A stretch of DNA of 24,088 bases from Ga0077555 sp031367895 (GTDB lineage: Bacteria > Pseudomonadota > Alphaproteobacteria > Rhizobiales > Hyphomicrobiaceae), in the NCBI GenBank assembly GCA_031367895.1, contig JANLQP010000215.1:1-24088 (forward strand), given 5' to 3'. Position numbers and translations under genes: made by a program. Below, piece after piece: positions 14,154-22,043 of the stretch. Each line of letters begins with the position of its first letter. Position 1 is the first letter of the stretch. Under the pieces are notes generated by a model. It was not told the origin of the DNA and did not search any database. It saw only the letters and a program-made list of their open reading frames with translations.

Positions 14154-15176
14154 TCAGACGTGGGTGGCGCCGCCGAGGGCGGCCTTGATGGCGAGCAGAT
14201 CGCGCCAGGCTTGGCGCTTCGCCGCGGGTGTCCGCAGCAGATAAGCCGGGTGCAGCGTCGGCATCACGCGGACGGTCTGGCCACCGACCGCCAGCTCGCG
14301 CCACTTGCCGCGCACTTTGAGAATTCCGTCGGCGACGTCGATCAGCGCCTTCACCGCCGGGCCGCCCAGTGTCATGATCACGTCAGGCCCGACCAGCTCG
14401 ATCTGGCGGTCGAGGAACGGCCGGCAGATGACAACCTCCTGCGGCGTCGGCGTGCGGTTGCCGGGCGGGCGCCAATAGACCGTATTGGTGATGTGCACGT
14501 CCGCTTCGCTGAGCCCGATGGCGGCCAGCATCTTGTCGAGCAGCTTGCCGGACGGGCCGACGAACGGTTTGCCGGCGCGGTCCTCGTCGCTGCCGGGAGC
14601 CTCGCCGATGATCATCAGCCGTGCCTGAGGAGTGCCGCGATAGAAGCAGAGGTTCTTGGCGGTTGCCTTCAAGCCGCAGCCGTCGAAGCCCTTGAGTGCG
14701 GCTTCGAGGGCCTCGAGTGTCGCGGCTTTGCGTGCGGCCTCGCGGGCGGCCATCGTTGCTGCGTCAGGCGGCGTTGCCGTGTACCGGCGCGCATCGGCCG
14801 ACGGTACTGGCCTGGCGGAAGGCGACGGCACTGGCGCCAGGGCGGCTGGACGCATCGGCGCAGGCGTTGGCTGCCAAGGGCCGACCGTCGAGGCCGGTGA
14901 CGGCTGCCGGCGAACCTCGGGCGCCGAGCGTGGTTGCCCCGGCGCCGGCCGCTGCGCTGGCGGGGTCCTCAGAGGTGCGACGCCAGCGCCTGCTGGTTGT
15001 GCAATTGCCTGTGGCGCCTCGGGCCACTCGAAGCCCGAGCCCGGTGCCGCTTCCGGCCTCGAACTCCAGTCGATCGCGGTTTCGCTCAGTGCGACGTCGA
15101 CGCCCGCGCTCCGCCACCAAGCGAGCACGGCCAGCAGATCGTCGCGTGTCTCGGCGTCCATCATGGCGTGCAGCAT
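14154..15176 (-). CDS. Uracil-DNA glycosylase, family 4-like
   Basis: 340 residues. It removes uracil from DNA as the first step of base excision repair. The C-terminal ~180 residues carry motif A GEAPGSDEDRAGKPFVG (~191-207), PPGNRTP (~237-243) and the terminal LHPAYLLR (His ~309). Of the four cysteines that hold the [4Fe-4S] cluster in thermophilic family 4 enzymes, Cys167, Cys177 and Cys251 could correspond to three; Trp235 (YWRPPGNR) stands where the third is expected. A Pro/Ala-rich linker (~55-145) separates a short N-terminal piece, as is frequent in alphaproteobacteria. Starts at 15176, 15164 and 15161 are all possible; none has a clear ribosome site. First gene of a two-gene unit with the nitroreductase. 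Confidence 0.88.
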   Translation of the reverse strand: MLHAMMDAETRDDLLAVLAWWRSAGVDVALSETAIDWSSRPEAAPGSGFEWPEAPQAIAQPAGAGVAPLRTPPAQRPAPGQPRSAPEVRRQPSPASTVGPWQPTPAPMRPAALAPVPSPSARPVPSADARRYTATPPDAATMAAREAARKAATLEALEAALKGFDGCGLKATAKNLCFYRGTPQARLMIIGEAPGSDEDRAGKPFVGPSGKLLDKMLAAIGLSEADVHITNTVYWRPPGNRTPTPQEVVICRPFLDRQIELVGPDVIMTLGGPAVKALIDVADGILKVRGKWRELAVGGQTVRVMPTLHPAYLLRTPAAKRQAWRDLLAIKAALGGATHV

Positions 15177-15237
15177 ATCGGCCGCGCCGGCGAATGCCAG
15201 TGCCGACTGCTGCCAGTGCGAACCATGTGCTCAGGCG

Positions 15238-15263
15238 CGGCTGAAACTCCCGGCTGAAACTCC
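15238..15263. repeat. Two perfect tandem 13-base repeats
   Basis: CGGCTGAAACTCC occurs twice back to back (15238-15250 and 15251-15263), followed by a partial third copy starting TGGCTG. It lies in the ~215-base gap between the divergent glycosylase and caspase-like genes, which holds no other gene I can support. Confidence 0.7.
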
Positions 15264-15391
15264 TGGCTGTGGATCGCCAGAGTTTTCCGTGGACAATCAC
15301 ATGCCGGTCCCGGCCATCGACCCCGCAAAGCCCTATTGTTTGCGTGTCGGGCTCGCACGATCTGCGAGCGCAAGAGGCGGCAGCACGGCAG

Positions 15392-17260
15392 ATGGCGGCG
15401 GTTTCCTATGCATGGCGGCTTGTGCGGCCGGGCCTCGTGCTCGCGCTCATGGCTATGCTTTGCGCCATCTCGGTCTGCAGTGCCGGCCACGCCCACGCCG
15501 AGAACCGCCTCGCGCTCGTCATCGGCAACTCGGCTTATGCGGTCGGTGCGCTCGCCAATCCACGCCATGACGCCGAGCTGATCAGCAAGGCCCTGAAATC
15601 CACCGGCTTCACAGTCACGAAGCTCGTCGATGCCGACCAACAAACGATGCGCCGCGCCGTCGTCGAGTTCGGCCGCAAGCTGCGCGGCACCGACAGCGTC
15701 GGCGTCCTTTACTATGCAGGTCACGGGGTCCAGGTCGGCGGCGAGAACTTCCTCATTCCCATCGGCGCCGACATCAAGGACGAACAGGAGGTGCCCGTCG
15801 AGGGCGTCAACCTGAGCGAGATCCTTCGCACCATGGCGCGAAGCGAGAGCCGTATCAACATCGTCATCCTCGATGCCTGCCGCAACAACCCGTTCGAAAG
15901 CGTGGTGCGCGGTTTTGCCGCCGGTGGCCTCGCGCAGGTCAACGCGCCGACCGGTACGATCATCGCGTACGCGACCGCGCCGGGCCAGGTGGCGCTCGAC
16001 GGCGACGGCCAGAACAGCCCTTACAGCGGCGCGCTCGCGCAATCGATTGCGCAACCCGGCATTGTGCTCGAAGAGGTATTCCGGCGCACCCGCCGGCAAG
16101 TCCTGGCCGCCACCGCCAATAGACAGACGCCGTGGGAGCATTCCTCGCTGACGGCTGAGTTCTTCTTCCTGCCCAAGACGGCGGAACCGGAAAAGAGCCT
16201 GCGTCCGTTCGATATGGGCGGACTTTCCGACCTGCAGATCGCCGAGATCAAGGCCTGGGACCGCATCAAGGACAACCGCGACCCGGAGACGTTGCGCCGC
16301 CATCTGGCGAGCTACCCAGGCGGCCTCTTCGCCGATGTCGTCCGCGCCCGGCTCGATCGTGGCGCAGTGCCGCAGGCCAGCAGCAATGACGGCTCCGTCG
16401 CCGGCTGGATCGGCAGCGTCTTTGGCGCCAACGCGCCCGATCCAGAGGCTGAAACGTTGCTCGCAGAAGCGTTGCAACTTGCTGCGCGCGGCACGCCGGA
16501 AGCCGATACCGAGGCCTTCCGTCTCTTTCGTGCGGCGGCCACCCGTGGGCTGCCGGCGGCGATGCATCAGGTGGCACGCGCTTACGACCGTGGCCGAGGC
16601 ATCGAGCGCAATATCGTCGAGGCCGGCCTGTGGTACCGCAAAGCCGCCGATGCCGGGCACGCACCGGCCATGGCCTCGCTTGGCACCATGTACGAGTTCG
16701 CCGAAGGTGTGCAGATGGACCTAGCCGAGGCGCTGCGCCTCTATCGCCTTGCGGCTGAGGCCGGCGAAAATCACGGCATGACGAGCCTCGCGTATCTCTA
16801 TCAGCAGGGCAAAGGCGTGGTCCGCGACAGCAGCGAAGCGCGCGCCTGGTACGCCAAAGCGGCCACCGCCGGCAATCCACGCGCCGCGTATAATATGGCG
16901 CTGATGCACATCCGTGGCGAGGGCGGCGAGCGTGACTTTGGCGAGGCGGTGACCCTGCTGAAGGCCGCCATCGAGGCTGGCCATATCGGGGCACTGCGCG
17001 AATTGGCGTTTCTGTTCGACGAGGGCCGCGGTGTTGGACGCGATCCGACGGCGGCGGCCGAGTACCTGCTCGCAGCCTTCAAGGGCGGCCACAAAGACGC
17101 ACGCATCGACTTGTTGCAGCGGCCGGAAGCCTGGAGCGTGGAAACCCGCAAGGCAGTCCAGCACCGCCTCGCGGCCGACGGGCTCTACGGCGGCCGCATC
17201 AGCGGGCTGTTCGATCCGAAAACCCGTGCGGCCATCGAGGCGTACGCGCGGCGGGGTTGA
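15392..17260 (+). CDS. Secreted caspase-like peptidase (C14 family) with Sel1 repeats
   Basis: 622 residues from ATG 15392. A signal peptide ends near AHA (~36). The caspase-like p20 domain follows (~38-270), with the catalytic pair His111 in LYYAGHGVQ and Cys163 in ILDACRNNPF, so it should be active as an Arg/Lys- or Asp-directed cysteine peptidase (specificity not readable). After a linker come about five Sel1-type repeats (~365-540; e.g. EAGLWYRKAADAGHAPAMAS, EALRLYRLAAEAG, EARAWYAKAATAGNPRAAYN), which mediate protein contacts. The last ~45 residues (VQHRLAADGLYGGRISGLFDPKTRAAIEAY) resemble a peptidoglycan-binding type 1 domain. The upstream in-frame ATG at 15269 would put 41 unlikely residues before the signal peptide. 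A 12-base tandem repeat covers the stop codon. Related proteins are widespread in rhizobia, mostly uncharacterised. Confidence 0.88.
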   Translation: MAAVSYAWRLVRPGLVLALMAMLCAISVCSAGHAHAENRLALVIGNSAYAVGALANPRHDAELISKALKSTGFTVTKLVDADQQTMRRAVVEFGRKLRGTDSVGVLYYAGHGVQVGGENFLIPIGADIKDEQEVPVEGVNLSEILRTMARSESRINIVILDACRNNPFESVVRGFAAGGLAQVNAPTGTIIAYATAPGQVALDGDGQNSPYSGALAQSIAQPGIVLEEVFRRTRRQVLAATANRQTPWEHSSLTAEFFFLPKTAEPEKSLRPFDMGGLSDLQIAEIKAWDRIKDNRDPETLRRHLASYPGGLFADVVRARLDRGAVPQASSNDGSVAGWIGSVFGANAPDPEAETLLAEALQLAARGTPEADTEAFRLFRAAATRGLPAAMHQVARAYDRGRGIERNIVEAGLWYRKAADAGHAPAMASLGTMYEFAEGVQMDLAEALRLYRLAAEAGENHGMTSLAYLYQQGKGVVRDSSEARAWYAKAATAGNPRAAYNMALMHIRGEGGERDFGEAVTLLKAAIEAGHIGALRELAFLFDEGRGVGRDPTAAAEYLLAAFKGGHKDARIDLLQRPEAWSVETRKAVQHRLAADGLYGGRISGLFDPKTRAAIEAYARRG

Positions 17261-17290
17261 CGACCCGGTTGACGACCCGGTTGACGACCC
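17255..17290. repeat. Three perfect tandem 12-base repeats over a stop codon
   Basis: GGTTGACGACCC is repeated three times without change (17255-17266, 17267-17278, 17279-17290). The first copy contains the TGA stop of the caspase-like gene. The unit length is a multiple of three, so all copies keep a TGA in that frame, while another frame reads Val-Asp-Asp-Pro repeatedly. GGTTG of one copy can pair with CGACC of another with one G-U pair, so the RNA may fold. Confidence 0.85.
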
Positions 17291-17320
17291 CCTCGAATTC
17301 GACGAACGTCCGTCGCACTA

Positions 17321-17336
17321 TTAGACCAAAGTCTAA
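17321..17336. promoter_or_regulatory. Perfect palindrome upstream of the LysR-type gene, likely operator
   Basis: TTAGAC-CAAA-GTCTAA is a perfect 6-base inverted repeat with a 4-base spacer, 72 bases before the LysR start, in an AT-rich gap. LysR regulators commonly bind dyad sites in their own promoter region, and the T..A flanks suit such a box, though spacing is not the classic T-N11-A. A TTGACA at 17362-17367 downstream of it may be a -35 element without a clear -10. Autoregulation is an inference. Confidence 0.5.
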
Positions 17337-17408
17337 CCACAAACGCCTTGTAAATGCGTTTTTGACAACCGCGTCTTTTCTTATTGCCACCATGAGATTT
17401 ATTTATCG

Positions 17409-18305
17409 ATGCGTCAGCTCAATCTGGATCAGATCCGCTCGTTGATCGAAGTGATCGCTTGCGGCAGCTTCACATCGGCGGCGCATGAGTTGAATCTCAC
17501 GCAGCCGGCGGTTTCTCTGCATCTGCAAGAGCTGGAGATCCGCTTCAAGGTCAAGCTCGTCGACCGGGTCGGCCGCCGCGTCACAGCGACAGCAGCTGGA
17601 ACAGAACTTGCGGCCATCGGCCAGCGCCTGTTGGACCAGTCGGACGAGGCGCACCGTATCATGCGGCGCTACGTCGACGGCTTCGTCGGCCAGGTGCGCA
17701 TAGGCATGAGCATGACCGTGCTGATCTACCTCATGCCGCCGGTCATCCGCGCGTTGAAACGAACGGTTCCCTCGCTGGAACTCTCGATCCGGACGCGCTT
17801 TTCAGAGAATACCCTGCAAGGCGTACGCGACAACGAGCTGGATCTAGGCCTGTGCACCGGGCCGATCAACGACAAATCGGTCGTCGTTACGGAGGTTGGC
17901 ATCGACAGCCTGATGGCGATCTGGCCGGCAGACGCCGACGATATTCCCGATGCCATCACGCCGGCGTACCTGAAGCGATGGCCGCTCATTCTCGGCCATC
18001 CACGCTCGGCCTTGCGGCATCTGGTGGAGGAGTGGATTGGCGTCGATGGCCCGGTGCCACGGCCGATTATGGAGTTGGACAACGTGGCGGGCATCAAAAG
18101 CGTCGTCGGTGCTGGCCTCGGCGCGTCGTTGGTGCCGATGATCGCGATCGGTGACGACGGCGAGGCTGGCCGGCTTCTCGTGCGGCCGCTCGATCCGCCG
18201 ATCAGCCGTTCACTGCTGCTCGTCCAGCGCAAGGACAAAGCCGACGACGCAGCCATCCGCCATGTCCGCGCGGCGCTTCTGGCCAATATGCCCGGGCGGA
18301 GTTGA
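17409..18305 (+). CDS. LysR-family transcriptional regulator
   Basis: 298 residues, normal family length. The N-terminal winged helix-turn-helix (~4-62) reads LDQIRSLIEVIACGSFTSAA followed by LNLTQPAVSLHLQELE, the standard LysR pattern. The effector-binding domain follows (VRIGMSMTVLIYLMPPVIRAL.. to GIKSVVGAGLGASLVPM). It converges on the acyl-CoA ligase with a 15-base gap, so it does not share that promoter. Its target is not given by a classic divergent arrangement. The perfect dyad at 17321-17336 suggests self-control. Ligand unknown. Confidence 0.92.
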   Translation: MRQLNLDQIRSLIEVIACGSFTSAAHELNLTQPAVSLHLQELEIRFKVKLVDRVGRRVTATAAGTELAAIGQRLLDQSDEAHRIMRRYVDGFVGQVRIGMSMTVLIYLMPPVIRALKRTVPSLELSIRTRFSENTLQGVRDNELDLGLCTGPINDKSVVVTEVGIDSLMAIWPADADDIPDAITPAYLKRWPLILGHPRSALRHLVEEWIGVDGPVPRPIMELDNVAGIKSVVGAGLGASLVPMIAIGDDGEAGRLLVRPLDPPISRSLLLVQRKDKADDAAIRHVRAALLANMPGRS

Positions 18306-18320
18306 CGGAGCGCCCTGCGT

Positions 18321-19889
18321 TCAAGACTTTGCGATGAGGCGCGGACGTGGGCCGTCCTCTAGTGCGTATTTCTCGAGCACCAGTTCACGCGCGCGGCGGC
18401 GCACGATCTTGCCGATCGAATTGCGCGGGACGGCGTCCAGCATTGCTATCAGCCGCGGGCGTTTGTAGGCGGTCATGCGGCCGATGGCTTGGGTCAGATC
18501 CGGCGGATCGCCGGTGCCGGCCACCACCAGCGTTACGATCTCGCCCCAGTAGATCGACGGCAGGCTGATGACCGCGATCTCGGCGGGTAACGCTGACGGG
18601 CGCAACTCCGCCTCCACCTCTTCGGGCAGCACCTTGTAGCCGCCGCTCTTCATCACGTCGGCAGCGCGGCCAACCAGTTGCAGCCGCCCCCGTTCGTCGA
18701 TGAAGCCGAGATCGCCGGTGGCGTGGAAGCCGTCCTCGTTCTCCGGCACGAAGCGGCCGTCAACGGCGTGTCCGAGGAACATGTGCCGGGAGCGCAGCTT
18801 CACCTCGCCGATGTCGCGGTGGCCTGCGTTCGTTTCGCTCGCAGTGCTACCCTCGCCTGGCTCTGCTGCGAGCTTGTCGATACGGATCTCGACACCCGAT
18901 GCCGGCCAGCCGACGCAGCTCGTAGACGGCTCGCCATCCCCAGCGTACCAAGCCTCGGCCTCGTCGGGTGCCAGTACCGTGATCGGGTTCCAGATCTCCG
19001 ACTTGCCGTACGTGATGCGGATTACCGGCCCGAACGTGCGCCGCGCTTGCGCGTAGAGCGCGCCCGACAGCGGCGCCGTGCCCGTGTAGATCGCGGCCAA
19101 TCCCCGATACGTGCGACCGCCGGTTGCCGAAAGCAGCTTCGCCAGCACCGTTGGCGGCGCGAACATCTGATTGACCGAGCCGGTCTCGATCATCGGCAGC
19201 GCCACTGCCGGATCGACGCCGTTGAGCAGCGTCACCGCTGCGCCAGTGTCGAGGAACGCGTACGTCATCAGCGCCGCGCCATGCGAGAACGGCGTCATCA
19301 GCAGCACGTTGTCGCCGGCGCCCGGTGTTTTGGGCAGCGTCGCGCGCAGCAGCACGTTGGCGAGCCAACGGCCACCCTGCGAATGCACGATGCCCTTCGG
19401 TGCGCCTGTCGTACCCGACGTGAAGCCAACGCGACCCCAGCCGTCGGCAGCTGGCGCCTCGAATCGGCATTGCGCGAGATCGGTCCGCCCGGCATCCTCG
19501 GCGATCACGGCCTTGGCGCCAAGCCGGCCGACGAGCGCTGCGCGCTCACGATCGGTGACGACAATCCGGATACCGGCAGTCTTCAGGCAATGCGCCAACT
19601 CGGCTTCCGCCAGCGCCGTGTTGAGCCGTGCTTCGGCGGCGCCAGAAACCGTGACGCCGTAGCTCGCCGCAACTGCCGCGCGTCCGTTCGGCAGCAACGT
19701 GCCGACCGGCTCGCACGCCTTGGCGCTGGCCGCCAGGACCGCATTGCCGATGCCCGCTGCATGTGCAAACAAGTCGGCATAGGTTGTCGCCCCGTCGCGA
19801 TCGACGACCGCGACGCGCTTGCCGTATCGCTGCGAAAGGCTCAGGAAATCGCTGGCCCACGGAACCTGTGAGGGAATGCTGACTGTCAT
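18321..19889 (-). CDS. AMP-forming acyl-CoA synthetase / ligase
   Basis: 522 residues from ATG 19889. An ANL-family enzyme that activates a carboxylic acid with ATP to the adenylate and transfers it to CoA. P-loop motif FTSGTTGAPKGIVHSQG, A5-like motif TYGKSEIWNP, A7 motif HATGDLGFIDERGR, A8 hinge VGRAADVMKSGGYKVLPEEVE, and the catalytic A10 lysine in RNSIGKIVRR are all intact. A short Glu/Ala/Ser-rich insertion (EPGEGSTASETNAGHRD) before A7 is unusual. The substrate cannot be named; general shape is like medium-chain or malonyl/aryl ligases. It starts 68 bases after the stop of the serine hydrolase, same strand, so the two may share a transcript. Residues added by an upstream ATG (19961) look non-native. 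Confidence 0.9.
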   Translation of the reverse strand: MTVSIPSQVPWASDFLSLSQRYGKRVAVVDRDGATTYADLFAHAAGIGNAVLAASAKACEPVGTLLPNGRAAVAASYGVTVSGAAEARLNTALAEAELAHCLKTAGIRIVVTDRERAALVGRLGAKAVIAEDAGRTDLAQCRFEAPAADGWGRVGFTSGTTGAPKGIVHSQGGRWLANVLLRATLPKTPGAGDNVLLMTPFSHGAALMTYAFLDTGAAVTLLNGVDPAVALPMIETGSVNQMFAPPTVLAKLLSATGGRTYRGLAAIYTGTAPLSGALYAQARRTFGPVIRITYGKSEIWNPITVLAPDEAEAWYAGDGEPSTSCVGWPASGVEIRIDKLAAEPGEGSTASETNAGHRDIGEVKLRSRHMFLGHAVDGRFVPENEDGFHATGDLGFIDERGRLQLVGRAADVMKSGGYKVLPEEVEAELRPSALPAEIAVISLPSIYWGEIVTLVVAGTGDPPDLTQAIGRMTAYKRPRLIAMLDAVPRNSIGKIVRRRARELVLEKYALEDGPRPRLIAKS

Positions 19890-19891
19890 TT

Positions 19892-19912
19892 CCGCTTGCC
19901 GCTTGCCGCTTG
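19892..19912. repeat. Three tandem 7-base repeats before the acyl-CoA ligase
   Basis: CCGCTTG occurs three times in a row directly before the ligase start codon (minus-strand reading CAAGCGG). It occupies the ribosome-binding region, so copy number could alter translation; this is speculation. Confidence 0.6.
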
Positions 19913-19957
19913 TTGTACGTCCGAAGCTCGTTACTGTGCTGCAGGCTGCCTGCTGCC

Positions 19958-21091
19958 TCACTTCACCGCCGCCATCAGATGCTCGACGAAGCCGCCGAAC
20001 TTGGCCTTGTCGATCCAGCGCAGCACCGTAACGAGGTCGTTCTCGCGGTCGACCCAGATGATGTTGTTGCCCGCACCCAGCGCATACACACTCGTTTCAG
20101 GCGCTTGCTTCTGCCGCGATGCCCCACGATTGAGCCACCACATCAGGCCGTAGCTGTCGTTCGTCGGCGACGGCGTCAGCATCGCGTCGACCCAGGAGGC
20201 GGGCAGGATCTGGCGACCGCCCCACGCACCGCGCCGTGCGATCAGCAACCCGATCCGCGCATGATCGCGTGCCGAGATGAACATGCCGCCGCCCCAGTGT
20301 GCGCCGCCCGACACCGACGGCACGCGTTTGCCACCGGTTTCGACGAAAGAGTTCGCGTAGCCGTGCCATTCCCATGTCTTCGAAGCGCCGATCGGGTCCA
20401 TGACGCGTTCGCGCAGCACCGCCGGCAGCGCCCGGCCGAACCGCTGCAGCAGAGAATAGGCCAACACGTTCACACGCACATCGTTGTATTCGTAGAACGT
20501 GCCCGGCGCCTGCAACGCGCGTTTGTGGCCCTTGCGGCTGTTGTCGCCGCCGGTGATCTGCCTGTTGTGATCGACCTGATCCGACTTGCCCCAGATCTCG
20601 CCCTGCCACTCGCTCGATTGCTGCAGCAAATGCCGCCACGTGATCTGCGCGTTGTGCGGGCTCTCGAACCACGGGCCCTTCACCGTGGCGCCGACCGGCT
20701 CCTCGATGCTCTTGATCAGGCCGTCGGCGACCGCGAGACCCGCAAGAATCGCGAGATAGCTTTTCGCGACGCTGAAGGTCATGTCGGTGACCGTTGTGTC
20801 ACCCCACTCGGCGGCGATGCGACCACCTCGCAGCACGAGACCCGATGGCCCACCGCGCGGCTTTACCGGCCCCGTGATCTCACTCCACGGCCCGATCTCG
20901 TTCCACTCGACGATGCCGACATAGCGGCCGTCCGGATAGTAGAAGCTCCGCGGCCACTTGCTTTCAGCAGCAATGGCAAAGTCGGCAGCAGCTTTAAGCT
21001 TGGCAGCGTCGAAGCCGGCCACGTCGGGCGGAACCGTCGCCCACGGTGCGCCGTCAGTTACGGGAACGAAGGGCTCGGTCCAAGTGGCCAT
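19958..21091 (-). CDS. Serine hydrolase, class C beta-lactamase-like fold
   Basis: 377 residues from ATG 21091. The nucleophile motif SxxK is seen as TFSVAKSY, and the second motif YxN appears as Tyr-Asn-Asp in YEYNDVRVN, a common variant among esterases of this fold. GGGMFISARDHARIGLL and the GAGNNIIW strand near the C-terminus match the third motif region. Members include esterases, D-aminopeptidases and 6-aminohexanoate hydrolase-like enzymes. No signal peptide is visible, so it is probably cytoplasmic. Start uncertain: ATG 21139 is an alternative, and neither has a clear ribosome site. The acyl-CoA ligase follows on the same strand, suggesting hydrolysis of an ester or amide and then CoA activation of the acid (inference). 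Confidence 0.85.
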   Translation of the reverse strand: MATWTEPFVPVTDGAPWATVPPDVAGFDAAKLKAAADFAIAAESKWPRSFYYPDGRYVGIVEWNEIGPWSEITGPVKPRGGPSGLVLRGGRIAAEWGDTTVTDMTFSVAKSYLAILAGLAVADGLIKSIEEPVGATVKGPWFESPHNAQITWRHLLQQSSEWQGEIWGKSDQVDHNRQITGGDNSRKGHKRALQAPGTFYEYNDVRVNVLAYSLLQRFGRALPAVLRERVMDPIGASKTWEWHGYANSFVETGGKRVPSVSGGAHWGGGMFISARDHARIGLLIARRGAWGGRQILPASWVDAMLTPSPTNDSYGLMWWLNRGASRQKQAPETSVYALGAGNNIIWVDRENDLVTVLRWIDKAKFGGFVEHLMAAVK

Positions 21092-21276
21092 GGCGGTTGC
21101 TTTCGCGGGCTGGAGTTGTTCTGGTCTCCTGCGTAGCATGACTGCCGCGCTGCAAGGAATGCGCGGCGCGACGATCGCCCTTCCGCGCACGATGGGCTTC
21201 CGGATTTTGCGCGCGCCGTGATTGCGGCTATCCTCGCCCCGACACCCGACCGCCAGCTCAGCAGAAGGCAGACCCG

Positions 21277-21618
21277 ATGGCATTGAAACGCATGGTCCTC
21301 GAGATCGGCATGGGGACCGACATCCGCGGCACAGACTCGACGAAAGCCGCGGTCCGCGCACTGCGCGACGCGCTCTGGCACAACGCGCTGTCGATCGCGA
21401 CCGTCATGGGCCAGCCGCTGGAAGCGATGCACGTCGCCGTGCACATCGGCGTGCCCCGGCCCGAGACGGTCGACAAGGCGCAAGTTCTGGCAGTGCTGCC
21501 CTACGGCCGCGGCACGGTCGAGGTGGTCGAAGGCGGCCTCGAGATCCGCAACGACGAGGACACCGACGGCACGTTGATCGCGAACGCCTGCGCCGTCGTC
21601 TCGCTCGACATGGCATGA
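21277..21618 (+). CDS. Lin0512-family protein (copy 1)
   Basis: 113 residues of the Lin0512 family, a small conserved family of unknown function. Recognised by MVLEIGMGTDIRGTDSTKAAVRAL.DALWHNAL, the HVAVHIGVPRPETVD strand and VEVVEGGLEI. The fold is predicted alpha/beta and there is no signal peptide. AGAAGG 8 bases before ATG 21277 is a good ribosome site. It is followed by a second copy after 11 bases, and so in one operon. It diverges from the serine hydrolase across 185 bases that hold no gene. Confidence 0.85.
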   Translation: MALKRMVLEIGMGTDIRGTDSTKAAVRALRDALWHNALSIATVMGQPLEAMHVAVHIGVPRPETVDKAQVLAVLPYGRGTVEVVEGGLEIRNDEDTDGTLIANACAVVSLDMA

Positions 21619-21629
21619 GGGAGGCACCG

Positions 21630-21974
21630 ATGCAAAAGAAAAAACGCGTCATTCTCGAGCTTGGCACCGGCAACGACCTGCACGGCTCGGATTACACGAA
21701 AGCGGCGCTGCGCGCGGTGCAGGATGCGCTGCATCATTCGTCGCTGGCCTTCATCCGCACGCTCAAGATCGACAAGAAACAGATCGACGTCGAAGTGACG
21801 ATCGGCGTGCAGCGGCCGGAGAAGGTCGACATCGAGAAGGTCAAGGCCTCGCTGCCGGTCGGCAACGTCACGGTGACGTGCGTGAAAGGCGGCCTCGACG
21901 TACCGGATAGCGAAAATAACGACCCAGCCGTGATTGCGAGCGCCGCCATCGCCGTCCGCGTGCCGCTGGGGTGA
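21630..21974 (+). CDS. Lin0512-family protein (copy 2)
   Basis: 114 residues, paralogous to the preceding gene: VILELGTGNDLHGSDYTKAA parallels VLEIGMGTDIRGTDSTKAA, and VTIGVQRPEKVD parallels VHIGVPRPETVD. More lysine-rich than copy 1 (MQKKKR, KIDKKQID, EKVKAS). GAGGGAGG just before ATG 21630 gives a strong ribosome site. In this family two different members are often encoded side by side and may pair as a heterodimer (inference). Function unknown. Confidence 0.85.
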   Translation: MQKKKRVILELGTGNDLHGSDYTKAALRAVQDALHHSSLAFIRTLKIDKKQIDVEVTIGVQRPEKVDIEKVKASLPVGNVTVTCVKGGLDVPDSENNDPAVIASAAIAVRVPLG

Positions 21975-22043
21975 AGTTCGCAACTGGGGAACTTTGTGTC
22001 CGGGCGGTGCGTTGCCAAGTGTGGTGCATCGACAGGTGACGCA

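Noticed and set aside
15161..16660. 499-codon minus-strand open frame opposite the caspase-like gene
   Set aside because: Antisense of a strongly supported gene; no recognisable motifs.
15392..17260. Caspase-like gene as part of an anti-phage defence island
   Set aside because: The signal peptide and Sel1/cell-wall-like parts point to the periplasm, and no nuclease, toxin or CBASS/TIR-type partner is nearby.
17255..17290. Tandem 12-base units as a CRISPR array
   Set aside because: Units are contiguous with no spacers, and no cas genes are present.
18678..21136. Two long plus-strand open frames opposite the ligase and hydrolase
   Set aside because: They mirror real genes; compositions are Arg/His/Ala-rich without family resemblance.
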